Made by a program: the position numbers and the translations under genes | Origin: Burkholderia glumae LMG 2196 = ATCC 33617 | GTDB taxonomy: Bacteria > Pseudomonadota > Gammaproteobacteria > Burkholderiales > Burkholderiaceae | NCBI RefSeq assembly: GCF_000960995.1 | Contig: NZ_CP009434.1 | Location: 1,984,001-2,048,000 of the forward strand | Direction: 5' to 3' | Length of the DNA: 64,000 nucleotides | Shown: positions 19,301-26,020 of the stretch, piece after piece | Position numbering within the stretch: position 1 is the stretch's first letter | Layout of the letters: the number at the start of each line of letters is the position of its first letter | Notes under the pieces: model-generated | Database searches by the model: none | Told to the model about the DNA's origin: nothing | The model's input: only the letters and a program-made list of their open reading frames with translations

Positions 19301-21368
19301 CGCCGATGCCGTGCGCGGTGATGAAATCGTCGAGATGCGCGGCGAGCGCGCCGTGCGAGATCGCCACGCCCTTCGGGCGGCCCGTGGAGCCCGACGTGTA
19401 GATCACGTAGGCGAGCTGGTCCGGATGCGGTTCGTGCCGGCCGGCGCCGGCGGCCGGGCGCGCGTCGGCCCCGCCGTGCTCCAGCGCGTCCACGTCGATC
19501 GCGCTGCGTCCGGCGAACAGCGCGCCGCACTGCCGCCGCGCCGCCGCGTCGGTCAGCACGACCTCGACGCCGGCGTCGTCCATCATCATCGCGAGCCGTT
19601 CGGCCGGATAGGCCGGATCGAGCGGCACGAAGGCGCCGGGCGAGCGCAGCGTGCCGAGCAGCGCGGCCACCATGCCGAGCGAGCGCGTCATGCAGATGCC
19701 CACGCGTGCGTCGGGGCGCACGCCCGCCGCGGCGAGCGCCTGCGCCACCCGTTCGGCATGGCGATCGAGCTGCGCATAGGTGGCGCGCTGCCCTTCGCAA
19801 TGCACGGCGAGCGAGGCCGCGTGGCGCGCGGCGCTGGCCGCGAAGCGCGCCGGCACCGAGCGATACGGCTTGACGCTCGCCGGCGCCGGCGCGGGGGCGG
19901 CGCCGGCGAGCGCGGCCAGCGGGCGCTGCGGCGCGTCCAGCGCCGCGTCGAGCAGGGCCACGAAGTAGTCGAGCATCGCGCCGAGGGTGGCCGCGTCGAA
20001 CAGGTCCTCGGCGTAGGTGAACGCCAGCTCGAAGCCGTTCGCGCGCTCGCGCGCGTCGAGCACGAGATCGAAGCGCGCCGTCTGGACGGGGATCTCGTAA
20101 TGCGTGGCGTCGAGCCCCGGCAGCCGGATCGTGTCGTCGTCGCGGCCGAGATAGTTGAACATCGCCTGGAACAGCGGGGTGTTGCCGAAGCTGCGCTGCG
20201 GCTGCAGGGCTTCCACCAGCTTCGTGAACGGCAGGTCCGCATGCGCCTGCGCCTCGAGCACGCGCTCGCGGACCTGGGCGAGCAGCGCGGCGAAGGTGGG
20301 CGCGGCGTCCAGTTCGCTGCGGATCACCAGCGTGTTGACGAAGAAGCCGATGGTGCGCGCGACCTCCGGCCGGTCGCGGCCGGCCGCCGGCACGCCGACG
20401 CGGATGTCGCGCTGGCCGCTGTAGCGCGCGAGCAGCAGCACGTAGGCGGCGAGCAGCGTCATGAACGGCGTGGCGTCGGCGGCGTTCGACACGCGCAGCA
20501 GCGCGGCATGCAGCGCCGGCGGCAGCACGCGCGCCACGCGGCCGCCCGCGCCGCTGCGCAGGCCGGCGCGGGTGCGGGTCCTGGGCAGCTCGAGCACCGG
20601 ATGATCGGTGCCGAGCCGGCCGCGCCAGTAGTCGAGCTGGCGCGCCAGCGCGCCGTCGTCGAGCCATTCACGCTGCCATTGCGCGTAGTCGCCGTACTGC
20701 ACGCCGGCCGGCGCGGCGCGCCCGCCGCCGGCCGGCACCTCGGCCGCGGCGCCGGTACAGGCCGCATAGGCGGCGCCGAGGTCGTTGACGAGCACACCGA
20801 TCGACAGGCCGTCCGACACGATGTGATGCAGCGCGACGTGCAGCACGTGATGGTCGGGCGCGAGCGCGATCAGCGCGACGCGCAGCAGCGGCCCGCGCTC
20901 CAGGTCGAACGGCGCGGCCGAGCGCTCGGCCAGCAGCGCGTCGAGCGCGCCCGCGGCGGCGTCGGCCTGCGCCAGCGTCAGCGTCTGCCAGCCGTAATCG
21001 AGCGGTCCGGCGCTCTGGTATGGCACGCCGTCGACTTCCTCGAAACGCTGCCGCAGGCTTTCGTGCGCCTGCACCACGCGATCGAGCGCGGCGCGCAGCG
21101 CCGCCACGTCGAGCGGGCCGCGCAGGCGCACCGCGCCCGTCACGTTGTAGGCGGCGCTGGCGGGATCGAGCCGCCACAGGAACCACAGCCGCTCCTGCGC
21201 ATGCGAGAGCGGGAAACGCCGCTCGGCGCCGGGAAACGGCACGATCGGCAGGCGCGCGGCGTCGATGCCGCGCTCGCGCAGACGGCCGCGGAACACGGCG
21301 CGCTTCTCGGGCGGCAGGGCGACATAGGCCGTCGAAATCGACAGCAGATCGTTCGACACTTCGCTCAC
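10302..21368 (-). CDS. Siderophore NRPS, modules 1-3: C-A-T-E / C-A-T / C-A-T
   Basis: 3688 aa. Module 1: condensation (HHIVSDG near residue 181), adenylation (YTSGSTG near 658), carrier (GGDSILSL near 1050), epimerase (HHLAVDGVSW near 1238). Module 2: condensation (NHHALSDGWSQ near 1700), adenylation near 2183, carrier GGHSLLAL near 2573. Module 3: condensation (HHIATDG near 2759), adenylation near 3248, carrier GGHSLAAV near 3628. Read-out of pocket residues: A1 D-V-H-R-I-V-L-V-A (no standard match), A2 D-A-E-Y-M-I-T-V-T (DAE start loosely like basic-residue codes), A3 D-I-L-Q-L-G-L-I-W, the classic glycine code. An N-terminal condensation domain with nothing before it suggests acyl capping of the first residue. 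GTG at 21368 follows a GAAGAG-type ribosome site; it lies 120 bases after the dioxygenase gene. Confidence 0.93.
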   Translation of the reverse strand: MSEVSNDLLSISTAYVALPPEKRAVFRGRLRERGIDAARLPIVPFPGAERRFPLSHAQERLWFLWRLDPASAAYNVTGAVRLRGPLDVAALRAALDRVVQAHESLRQRFEEVDGVPYQSAGPLDYGWQTLTLAQADAAAGALDALLAERSAAPFDLERGPLLRVALIALAPDHHVLHVALHHIVSDGLSIGVLVNDLGAAYAACTGAAAEVPAGGGRAAPAGVQYGDYAQWQREWLDDGALARQLDYWRGRLGTDHPVLELPRTRTRAGLRSGAGGRVARVLPPALHAALLRVSNAADATPFMTLLAAYVLLLARYSGQRDIRVGVPAAGRDRPEVARTIGFFVNTLVIRSELDAAPTFAALLAQVRERVLEAQAHADLPFTKLVEALQPQRSFGNTPLFQAMFNYLGRDDDTIRLPGLDATHYEIPVQTARFDLVLDARERANGFELAFTYAEDLFDAATLGAMLDYFVALLDAALDAPQRPLAALAGAAPAPAPASVKPYRSVPARFAASAARHAASLAVHCEGQRATYAQLDRHAERVAQALAAAGVRPDARVGICMTRSLGMVAALLGTLRSPGAFVPLDPAYPAERLAMMMDDAGVEVVLTDAAARRQCGALFAGRSAIDVDALEHGGADARPAAGAGRHEPHPDQLAYVIYTSGSTGRPKGVAISHGALAAHLDDFITAHGIGADDTQLQSSTINFDVALHELLPALLQGGSIEMRGAEPWDIDTTSRHLIEARVTFSRLPTAYWQQWLRTPPPPQALAALRQITVGGEGLPGDALAQWQRGPLGRIGLANLYGPTETTVACLYRATTPEDAAQPIVSIGVPYASRTARVLDRDGNEAPVGALGELCIGGHTLARGYLDRPAQTAERFVPDPFGAPGARLYRTGDLCRRRADGAIDFLGRLDQQIKLRGFRIEPGEIEAALRRQPGVAEAVVVLATERGAARLVGYVVGAAGTTLDGAQLQRVLAQQLPAHMVPAALAVLDRMPLMHNGKVDRAALPAVEAAPADGPRAAPRNEAERALLAWWGAVLNRDDLGIDDDFFAAGGDSILSLQLIAKARAQGWLITPRQVFEQPTVARLAAVMRPLETAETAAELHGPLPLTPIQAWFHARYPDGQPHWNQSVLLRVRGRLDAAAFERALGAVIARHDALRLCFERDPADGAWRQRVLAEAPPLRLVSVDLREAGARWPAALADGAERAQCALDPAAGRLVHAVAWRTPDLADGSPDGRLLLVIHHLAVDGVSWRILLADLASAYAAASAGRAIALEAALPWSVWAAAQREAATPARLAAALPAWRAALAGAAVPLEAPAGSVATSDVVDWKLEPEATDALRRAAPRAYRLGVDELLLAALARAAAATFGGDGALVALEGHGRDIHERHELDPSRTVGWFTTRYPAWLPAPADDAAALIEAKARLRALPDGGASWGWLQAYGDPAAQAALAALPAPRISFNYLGQFDGSLADDGPFGFATEASGAQQPADEALVYAVDVNGMIVDGRLSLSWRFDPARVSPERQHALVAGFGRELARFVAHCEQAVPRATAADFPRAALDEAGFDALGLAGVALEDLYPATPLQQGLLFHSLLEPGAYLNRKRLTLRGEVDVDAMRRAWQTVIARHPVLRTRFVRAHGGTMLQAVQAAVPLPFELHDWRDRADYEAAFASWFEAEAPKRIDLDAAPLMHVSLFRRPDGAHDLAWINHHALSDGWSQSQLLGELTRAYLAARAGREAALDAVVPFSRYTDWLAAQPDTGDWWRAQLARVDQPALLLDAVAAPAAPAAARPAGRGGDTYRHRAASLGAALSAALADSARRRGVTLNTLIQAAWALVLARHGDRRQAAFGVTVAGRPAELAGAAQIQGVFINSLPLWVDVPADAPLQDWLLALQHRNVELRQVEHTPLTSIQQWAGAQAGTLFDSLLVFENYPIDPALKDGSLGLTVEASVSFERTHYPLTLGVLPGERIGLEWSWDASRLDAAALDALAAAYEAMLAQLARPELTTLAALRAAVPADGPAGLAGAAVAVPHPYRPVTARFEAAVRMRGDALALRCGDARLGYAALDRAANRIARRLADAGVRPGAPVGVCLERSPALIAALFGVLQAGGAYVPLDPAYPRERLRDMCDDAGIAIVLTDAATAAGHADWIAAAGRSALDAAEAIEAGAAGAVAARPACAEPHPEQPAYLIYTSGSTGRPKGVAISHGALSRHLDDFIADHGLRADDHVLQFSTVNFDASVEQIFAPLALGASLEMRGPALWSADELDRVLAERAVTFAYLPTGYWRQWVRQARARPGLALRRMLIGGEALPGTAVAQWFDSPLREVPLFNTYGPTEIAVTSSVQRVEPAQAGCLAAPIGRPSVSRVYRILDRDGQPVPAHGVGELCIGGTTLAHGYAGQPALSAERFVPDPCGAPGARLYRTGDRCRWLPDGGVAFLGRLDEQVKVRGFRIEPGEIEAALLARPEVAEAVAVVQGDGDARRVVAHVVAAAGAAPDAAVLRAALAERLPAYLVPAAIGVLDALPTLPNGKLDRRALPRLEADPAAGYVAPATPLETTVAEIWQAVLGVERIGARDDFFALGGHSLLALQVAARLQRALGREVPLRALFDHPQLAALAAWLEAGAAPGARVLPPVRASGRREAPPTHGQTRLWFLWRLAPDNPAYHLSLAVRIDGPLDAARLRAALDAVVARHQMLHSRFDERDGAPWLVVDDSLRAGWDAAGFASADDAACLAWLREGGAQPFDLLRGPLLRARLAQVGPQAHLFQLTLHHIATDGWSMSLLIDELAAAYEAALAGDASAYAPALPVQYVDYALWQHASLDAAALDAQLDYWRATLGDEQPVLELPADRPRPAVRDGRGAQVGLELDRALADALQTYARRHDATLFMTLLAAFHALLHRYGGQRDVRIGIALGGRERIEIEPLIGFFVNTAVIRAELSGALPFEALLAQVRQRVLDAQANQDVPFARLVDALQPVRAASHTPLFQAMFNYDVRQGASERRIGEALRLRPFGAARTAAQFDLTLGVTVGERIGLSFGYATDLFERDTVERLLDDYRGLLAQIAGGAADAGPAPRLRELRLAARAVAGRGGFGSQPFVAVHERIAAQARRSPDAVAVRCDGVVHSYRELDARAARLARQLLASGIGAEARVGVCTARSGAMLVAVLAALKAGAAYVPLDPAYPDAHLAGMIEDAGLACTLADVAGRARLGALGAPAGAHRLVDLDEAGAPHAAAAACEAGEAGEAELPAVDPAQLAYVIYTSGSTGRPKGVGVTHGALARFLDSLRARLAPTPDDVWLAVTTLSFDIAALELYLPLAAGATIELATRETVVDGTKLAALAEASGATLMQATPMGWRLLLDGGWQGRRGRFTALCGGEALPPDLADALLARGVALWNLYGPTETTIWSSAARLEPGAPITLGAPLEHTTLQVLDESGQPVPDNGVGELCIGGANLARGYLGRAGQTAERFVPDPHGAPGARLYRTGDLCRVRRDGRLDYLGRADQQVKLRGFRIELGATEAALRALDGVRHAACRIVGEGSARRLVAYVTGEADPAGLRARLAEQLPMQQVPAQVVRLEALPLTSNGKLNRNALPEVAVQDDERYVAPQTPTERHVCETWAEVLGIARAGLDDDFFVLGGHSLAAVRVAARLGERLGRRVELALLFSHPRAADLAARLDGEAAGAGEGGGSLDAMQGLLDSL

Positions 21369-21488
21369 AGGTTCACTCTTCGAGGTTCGGTTTCGGAACG
21401 GCAAGCGGCCGCCCGGCGCACGGGCCGGCGGCCGCGCCGGCATGCGCCGCGCCCGGGCGGGGCGCGGCGCCGGCTGGCGGCACGCACG

Positions 21489-22481
21489 TCAGCGCGTCAT
21501 CGCCACCAGCACGCGGCGCTGGCCCGCGAACGGCGCGCGGCCGTGCGACATCAGCAGGTTGTCGAGCAGCAGGAGGTCGGCTGCCCGCCATGGGAACGAC
21601 AGCATCGTGTCGCGATAGACGGCGCGGATCTCGTCGAGCATCGCGGCGTCGATCGGCGTGCCGTCGCCGAAATAGGTGTTGCGCGGCAGGCGCTCCGGCT
21701 CGACGACTTCGAGCATCGCCTCGCGCACGCCTTCCGGCAGGTTGGTGACGTGGAACAGATGGGCCTGGTTGAACCAGACCGTCTCGCCGGTCTGCGGATG
21801 GCGCAGCTCCGACTGGCAGACCTGGCGCGTGCGCAGCGCCTGGCCGTCGTCGAGCCATTCCCAGGCGATCCGGTTCGCCGCGCAGTAACGCTCGACCTCG
21901 GCGCGCTGCTCGGTGCCGAACACCTGCTCCCAGGACAGGTCGAGACCGTTGCCGTAGTTGCGCACGTACATCACGCCGTGCTCGGCGAAACGCCGCCGCA
22001 GCGCCGGATCGAGGCGTGCGTATACCAGCCGGCTGTCGGCCACCGGCGTGGCGCCGCCCGCCTCGGCCGCGATCTCGCAGTAAAAGCCGATCGAGCCCGG
22101 CCACTTCAGCGTGTACGACTGCTCGTTGTGCTGGTCGATCCACTGGTTCGCCGGATACTCGGTGGACGAGAACACGCCGTTGTCCACGCGGCTGCGCGGC
22201 GTCGAGCCGAATTCGTACTCGCGGATCGGCTCGCCGAAGCGCGCCGCGCAGCGCTCGAAGCCGGCCGGACCGACCGGCGCGAAGCCGCGCAGCAGCACGC
22301 CGCCGTGGCGCGTCTTCTCGCGCGCGACGAACGCGGCGAGCTCGCCGCCCAGCGCGGCCTCGAGCGGCGGCGCGGCGGCCTCGCCCGCTGCCGGGCTCAC
22401 CACCACCAAGCGCGTGCCGTTCTGTTCGAGCTCGCCGAACTCGAGCGCCACGGCCGCGTGTGCCGTCGTCAATGCGTCCAT
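21489..22481 (-). CDS. TauD/SyrP-like Fe(II)/2-oxoglutarate dioxygenase, probable NRPS amino acid hydroxylase
   Basis: A 330-aa TauD-fold enzyme. The iron facial triad is visible as H-x-E in QHNEQSY and a distal His in MSHGRAPFAGQRR, whose Arg should hold 2-oxoglutarate. The HNE variant and the FGEPIREYEFGSTPRSRV region resemble SyrP-type enzymes that hydroxylate aspartate bound to a carrier domain, so beta-hydroxyaspartate, a common iron ligand, is the leading guess for its product. ATG at 22481 follows GGAGG closely and overlaps the thioesterase stop, so the two are coupled. Other amino acid substrates are possible because no adenylation domain here has the standard aspartate code. Confidence 0.85.
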   Translation of the reverse strand: MDALTTAHAAVALEFGELEQNGTRLVVVSPAAGEAAAPPLEAALGGELAAFVAREKTRHGGVLLRGFAPVGPAGFERCAARFGEPIREYEFGSTPRSRVDNGVFSSTEYPANQWIDQHNEQSYTLKWPGSIGFYCEIAAEAGGATPVADSRLVYARLDPALRRRFAEHGVMYVRNYGNGLDLSWEQVFGTEQRAEVERYCAANRIAWEWLDDGQALRTRQVCQSELRHPQTGETVWFNQAHLFHVTNLPEGVREAMLEVVEPERLPRNTYFGDGTPIDAAMLDEIRAVYRDTMLSFPWRAADLLLLDNLLMSHGRAPFAGQRRVLVAMTR

Positions 22482-23275
22482 CCTGCCTCCGTCGGCAACG
22501 CGGCCGGCGCCGGCCCGGCGAGCGCGCGCGCCAGCGACGAGGCCACGCGCGCGAGTACCGGTTCGGGTTCGGTGTCGAGATAGAAGTGGCCGCCGGCGAA
22601 TGCGTGGAACGCGCATTCGCCGCGGGTGGTGTCGCGCCAGGCCGCGACCTGCTCGGCGCGCGCGGTGGCCGGATCGTCGCGGCCGGTAAACACGCTCAGC
22701 GGGCAATCGAGCGGCTCGCGCGGCGCTTCGGCCGGAAATACCGACGGGTAGATGCCGCACAGATGGAAGTCCGCGCGCAAGGTGGGCATCAGCAGCTCGA
22801 TGAAGTCGCGGTCGCCGAGCAGCGCCTCGGGCGTGCCGCCCAGCGCGCGCAGCTTGTCGACCATTTCCGCGCGCGTGCAGCCGAGCCAGTGCGTCTCGCT
22901 GGCGCGCCGCGACGGCGCGGCCGATGCCGACGCGCCGAACCAGACCGGCGCCGCCTCGCCGCGCGCGCGCAGCGCATGGAGCAGCTCATGGGCGACCAGC
23001 GAGCCCATGCTGTGGCCGAACACCGCGAACGGCAGCGACGGGTCGCGCCGCGCGCGCCAGTCGGCGCAAACCGCCCCGATCAGCGACGGCCAGTCGGTAT
23101 GCGGCGGCAGCGCGCGGCGCAGGCCGTGGCCGGGCAGGTCGAGCGCGACCACGGCGACGCCGCGCGGCAGCGCCTGCTGCCAGCGCCGGTACAGCGAGGC
23201 GGCGCCGCCCGCGTGCGCGAAACAGAACAGTTGCACGGGCGGCAGCGCCGCCGGTGCGCGATCGCTCGCCGACAT
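22469..23275 (-). CDS. Type II thioesterase of the NRPS cluster
   Basis: A 268-aa alpha/beta hydrolase with the nucleophile elbow GHSMGS, an Asp in FTGRDDP and the catalytic His in GGHFYL, the standard RifR/SrfAD-like pattern. Such stand-alone thioesterases clear misprimed or stalled carrier domains of the NRPS. It begins three bases after the mbtH-like gene's stop and overlaps the dioxygenase start, so it belongs to the same transcript. Confidence 0.92.
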   Translation of the reverse strand: MSASDRAPAALPPVQLFCFAHAGGAASLYRRWQQALPRGVAVVALDLPGHGLRRALPPHTDWPSLIGAVCADWRARRDPSLPFAVFGHSMGSLVAHELLHALRARGEAAPVWFGASASAAPSRRASETHWLGCTRAEMVDKLRALGGTPEALLGDRDFIELLMPTLRADFHLCGIYPSVFPAEAPREPLDCPLSVFTGRDDPATARAEQVAAWRDTTRGECAFHAFAGGHFYLDTEPEPVLARVASSLARALAGPAPAALPTEAGWTH

Positions 23276-23278
23276 CGC

Positions 23279-23506
23279 TCAGTGCGCCGAACGCTTGGCT
23301 TCCTGCTCCGCCATGGCCTTGCGCAGGCTGAGCGGACGCATGTCGGTCCAGACCTCCTTGATCCACTCGAGACAGGCCTCCTTGGTGCCCGACTTGCCGG
23401 CGGCGGTCCAGCCCGGCGGCAGTTCCTTGAAGTCCGGCCAGATCGAATACTGTTCCTCGTGATTGACCACCACCAGATACGTCGTGTTTTCGTCGCCCCA
23501 GCTCAT
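23279..23506 (-). CDS. MbtH-like NRPS accessory protein
   Basis: 75 aa with the full MbtH signature: NHEEQYSIWP, LPPGW, GTKEACLEWI and WTDMRPLSL. These small proteins bind adenylation domains and make them soluble and active. ATG at 23506 is preceded by GGAG at good spacing; longer in-frame starts have no such support. It is the first gene of the biosynthetic operon, downstream of a Fur-box-like site at 23661-23679. Confidence 0.96.
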   Translation of the reverse strand: MSWGDENTTYLVVVNHEEQYSIWPDFKELPPGWTAAGKSGTKEACLEWIKEVWTDMRPLSLRKAMAEQEAKRSAH

Positions 23507-23660
23507 CGCTTGCTCCGTTCGACCGGCTTGCCGGCCAGTGAAAGTTGAATAAACGAAACTCATTTACACATCGCGGCCTGATGCGGCCCGGTGCGTCGTG
23601 CGGTTCGGGTCCGGCCATCGCCTCGATGCCGATGCCGCCCGGCATGCCTCGCGTCGCTCC

Positions 23661-23679
23661 GCAAATGAGAATCATTGGC
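23661..23679. promoter_or_regulatory. Fur-box-like site upstream of the mbtH-like gene
   Basis: GCAAATGAGAATCATTGGC matches the 19-base Fur consensus at 14 positions and contains the strong core ATGAGAATCATT. It is about 155 bases before the mbtH-like start and probably controls the whole biosynthetic operon. Confidence 0.75.
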
Positions 23680-23786
23680 ATTTGGTGCGTACTCTGACGG
23701 GCGCGCTTTGTGTTGTCAAGTCACTTCACCACGCGACCGGCGGTTTGCGGCCGGCCGGCAGCCAGCGGCGGCCGGCGCAGGTGCTG

Positions 23787-23827
23787 CTTTCGCCCGACTT
23801 TCGCCCGACTTTCGCCCGACTTTTGCC
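23787..23827. repeat. 11-bp tandem repeat, 3.7 copies
   Basis: CTTTCGCCCGA occurs perfectly at 23787-23797, 23798-23808 and 23809-23819, followed by a partial copy. It lies between the two divergent Fur-like sites. Confidence 0.88.
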
Positions 23828-23918
23828 AGCCGTGCCTGCCGTGCCTGCGCGACGCGGCAAGCGCGCCGGGATGCGCGGCGCCGCGCGTGGCCCGCCGGTT
23901 CGCCGGCATTCTCACCAT

Positions 23919-23937
23919 GCGAATGAGAACCATTTGC
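23919..23937. promoter_or_regulatory. Fur-box-like site upstream of the PPTase-like gene
   Basis: GCGAATGAGAACCATTTGC matches the Fur consensus at 13 of 19 positions. It is about 150 bases before the plus-strand PPTase-like gene, suggesting that gene is also iron-regulated with the cluster. Confidence 0.65.
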
Positions 23938-24086
23938 ATTGGTTATCGAATTGTCGGATTATGGCGGCACTTCCAATCAGATGAGAGAGCCCGATCGACC
24001 ATGCATGCCGAGAGCCGAACGCATGCCGCCGTGCAATCGTCCATCCCCGGCATGGCGCCCGGCCGTCGCCTGCCGGCGCCCCGCGC

Positions 24087-24935
24087 ATGAGGGCGGCCGG
24101 CCACGGCGCCCTGCCCGGCGGCCCGCGCGAAGCGGCGGCACCGCTGCCCGAGACGCTGCCCGAGCGGTCGGTGCGCCTCGCGCCCGACGTGACGTTCAGC
24201 ACCCACGCGCTCGCCGAGCGGCCGCCCTATTGCGCACGGCCGCTGCGCGACGGCGAGCTGCGGCTGTGGCTGCTGCGGCCCGAGTGGCAGCTGCTGTCGA
24301 AGGAGGACGCGCTCGCGCGGCTCTCGCGCTACGAGCGCAAGCGCGCGAAATGCTTTCCGCAGCCCGCCATCGGCAAGCGCTTCGCGGTCGGCCGCGCCGT
24401 GCTGCGCGGCATTCTCGGCGGCATCGTGGGCGCCCGGCCCGATGCGCTCGAGCTCGTCGATCACGAAAGCGGCCGCATCACGCTCGCCGGGCCGCACGCG
24501 GCAGGCGCGCTCGACGTCGCGGTGGCCTACGCCGGCATCTGGATCCTGATCGGCGTGAGCGCGCAGCCGATCGGGCTCGCCACCGCGTTCTCGGTGGGCG
24601 ACGTGGTGGACCATGACGAGCAGCAGCGCGTGCGGCTCGCGAGCGTGGCCGGCGCCGCGCGCGGCGCGGTGCATGCCGAGGCCGGCCCGGCCCCGGACAG
24701 TCGCGTGCACGCGCACCGGGTTCACACGCACGATGCCGGCATCTGGCGCGTGATCGACCTGCCGATGCCGGGACGCCAGTGCGTGGCCGCGGTGGCCGCA
24801 CGCGAGATTCGCGAGGTGCGGGCGAGCGGCTGGAGCAGCGCGGTCAAGCTGCCGCTGCCGGCCGAGGACGCGTCGCGCGAACGGCGCGCGGCGAGCCCGG
24901 CGGCCGGCATCCGGCGCACCGCGCCGCGCGGCTGA
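24087..24935 (+). CDS. Divergent or degenerate PPTase-superfamily (Sfp-like) protein
   Basis: 282 aa. The first half looks Sfp-like: RYERKRAKCFPQPAIGKRFAV, then GRAVLRGILGGIVGARPDAL, the familiar R..GR..LR block. The next region should carry the SH motif and the metal-binding G-x-D-x-E, but reads VAYAGIWILIGVS and PIGLATAF, so the two acids are replaced. The later W..KEs..K motif is also not recognisable. The protein continues with a long tail of unclear homology. It is therefore either a catalytically altered or dead relative of phosphopantetheinyl transferases, or a badly diverged one. A Fur-like site upstream ties it to the siderophore genes. No clear ribosome site precedes the chosen ATG, so the start is uncertain. 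Confidence 0.6.
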   Translation: MRAAGHGALPGGPREAAAPLPETLPERSVRLAPDVTFSTHALAERPPYCARPLRDGELRLWLLRPEWQLLSKEDALARLSRYERKRAKCFPQPAIGKRFAVGRAVLRGILGGIVGARPDALELVDHESGRITLAGPHAAGALDVAVAYAGIWILIGVSAQPIGLATAFSVGDVVDHDEQQRVRLASVAGAARGAVHAEAGPAPDSRVHAHRVHTHDAGIWRVIDLPMPGRQCVAAVAAREIREVRASGWSSAVKLPLPAEDASRERRAASPAAGIRRTAPRG

Positions 24936-25167
24936 CGCCCGCGGCGGCCGGCGGCGCGCGGCGTGCCTCGCGAGCCCGCGCGGCCGGCTCTACCGGCCGG
25001 CGGCGCGCGGCGCGCCGCCTGGCCCGGCGCCGCTTCGCGGCATCGTTGCCACCTCCCGGCGGCATCGATATATTACGGACCGCCGGGCGCGCCGCACGCC
25101 GTGTCTGGCGTAAGATGCGGCGGGCCGGCCGCATCGCGGCCCTCCAATCCGACACCACGGTGGACCG

Positions 25168-25917
25168 ATGACATCACGCAAGATTCGCTTACTGGTGTAT
25201 CTGCTCGCGGCGCTGCTCGGCGTGATCGCGGTGCGCGTGGTGCAGCACATCCGCGGCGAGCCGGACGGCTCGACCGCCGTCACCGCCACGGCCGGCGAGG
25301 ACGAGCAGGAGGACGACAATCCGTTCCCCGAGCAGGTGCCCGCGCATGGCGCGTTCGAAGCCTTCATGGAAAAGCTCGACGCCGATCCGAGGTTCACGGC
25401 GCTCGCCGACGGCACGCCGGCCGACAGCGCCTACGACAAGGGCGTCGGGCTCGCCCAGGCCGGCTTGCCGAGACTGCCCGACGCGCGGCTCGCGCAACGC
25501 CTGGTGCTGATGTCGAAGCTGGTGGCGTCGATGCCCGACGCGGACTGCCGGACCACCTCGCGGCCCGCGGCCGACGCTGCCGACAGGCAGCGCATCCTGA
25601 ACGACGCGATCGGCCGGCTGAACCGGCAGGACGCGGCCCAGTGGTTCGATATCTCGTTGGCGGCCGCGCGCGCCATGCTCGACAAGTCTCCGGTGATTCC
25701 GGCCGATCACGGCGCCGCCACGGCCGCGCTGGAGCGGATCGCGCAGCAGTTGCCGCCGCAGGACCGGCCGCGCTTCCTGACCGCGATCCGCACGCCGGCC
25801 GCGGCCGCGCCCGCCGATACCTGCTGGGCCACGCGCGCGCTCTACCAGCAGGCGCTGAAGCTCGACGCCCCGTACCGGGCGGCGCTGGCGCGCGAGCTCG
25901 CGGCAACGGCCCGCTGA
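25168..25917 (+). CDS. Membrane-anchored protein of unknown function
   Basis: 249 aa. An N-terminal basic stretch and one hydrophobic segment (about residues 7-24, LLVYLLAALLGVIAVRVV) would anchor it in the inner membrane, followed by an acidic linker and a mostly helical periplasmic domain containing two Cys residues far apart (DADCRTT and ADTCWAT) that could pair. I do not recognise a family. It stands alone between the PPTase-like gene and an acetyltransferase gene on the same strand. Confidence 0.65.
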   Translation: MTSRKIRLLVYLLAALLGVIAVRVVQHIRGEPDGSTAVTATAGEDEQEDDNPFPEQVPAHGAFEAFMEKLDADPRFTALADGTPADSAYDKGVGLAQAGLPRLPDARLAQRLVLMSKLVASMPDADCRTTSRPAADAADRQRILNDAIGRLNRQDAAQWFDISLAAARAMLDKSPVIPADHGAATAALERIAQQLPPQDRPRFLTAIRTPAAAAPADTCWATRALYQQALKLDAPYRAALARELAATAR

Positions 25918-26020
25918 GGATGGCCGGCGGCCGAGGCGGCCCAGGCGGAAGACGGCGCTGCAGCTATCGCGAAACGCCTTTATGCTATCGCCCTTTGCCT
26001 GCCCTCGCCCGCTTTCGCCG

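Larger units (their letters stand above)
23507..24086. other. Divergent promoter region of the siderophore locus
   Basis: 580 bases between the mbtH-like gene and the divergent PPTase-like gene. It holds two Fur-box-like sites, one near each gene, with an 11-bp tandem repeat between them and two copies of CGTGCCTGC at 23831-23848. No extra gene is convincing here. Confidence 0.6.

Noticed and set aside
4493..22583. Two giant open frames on the plus strand opposite the NRPS genes (4493-10012 and 10083-22583)
   Set aside because: They are antisense shadows of very GC-rich NRPS genes: composition is dominated by Arg, Ala, Gly and His, with no domain match, while the minus strand encodes complete NRPS domains.
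4500..23506. Assignment as an ornibactin or malleobactin cluster
   Set aside because: No ornithine hydroxylase, formyltransferase, acetyltransferase or sigma factor is in view, gene order differs, and the adenylation codes do not show hydroxyornithine or standard aspartate.
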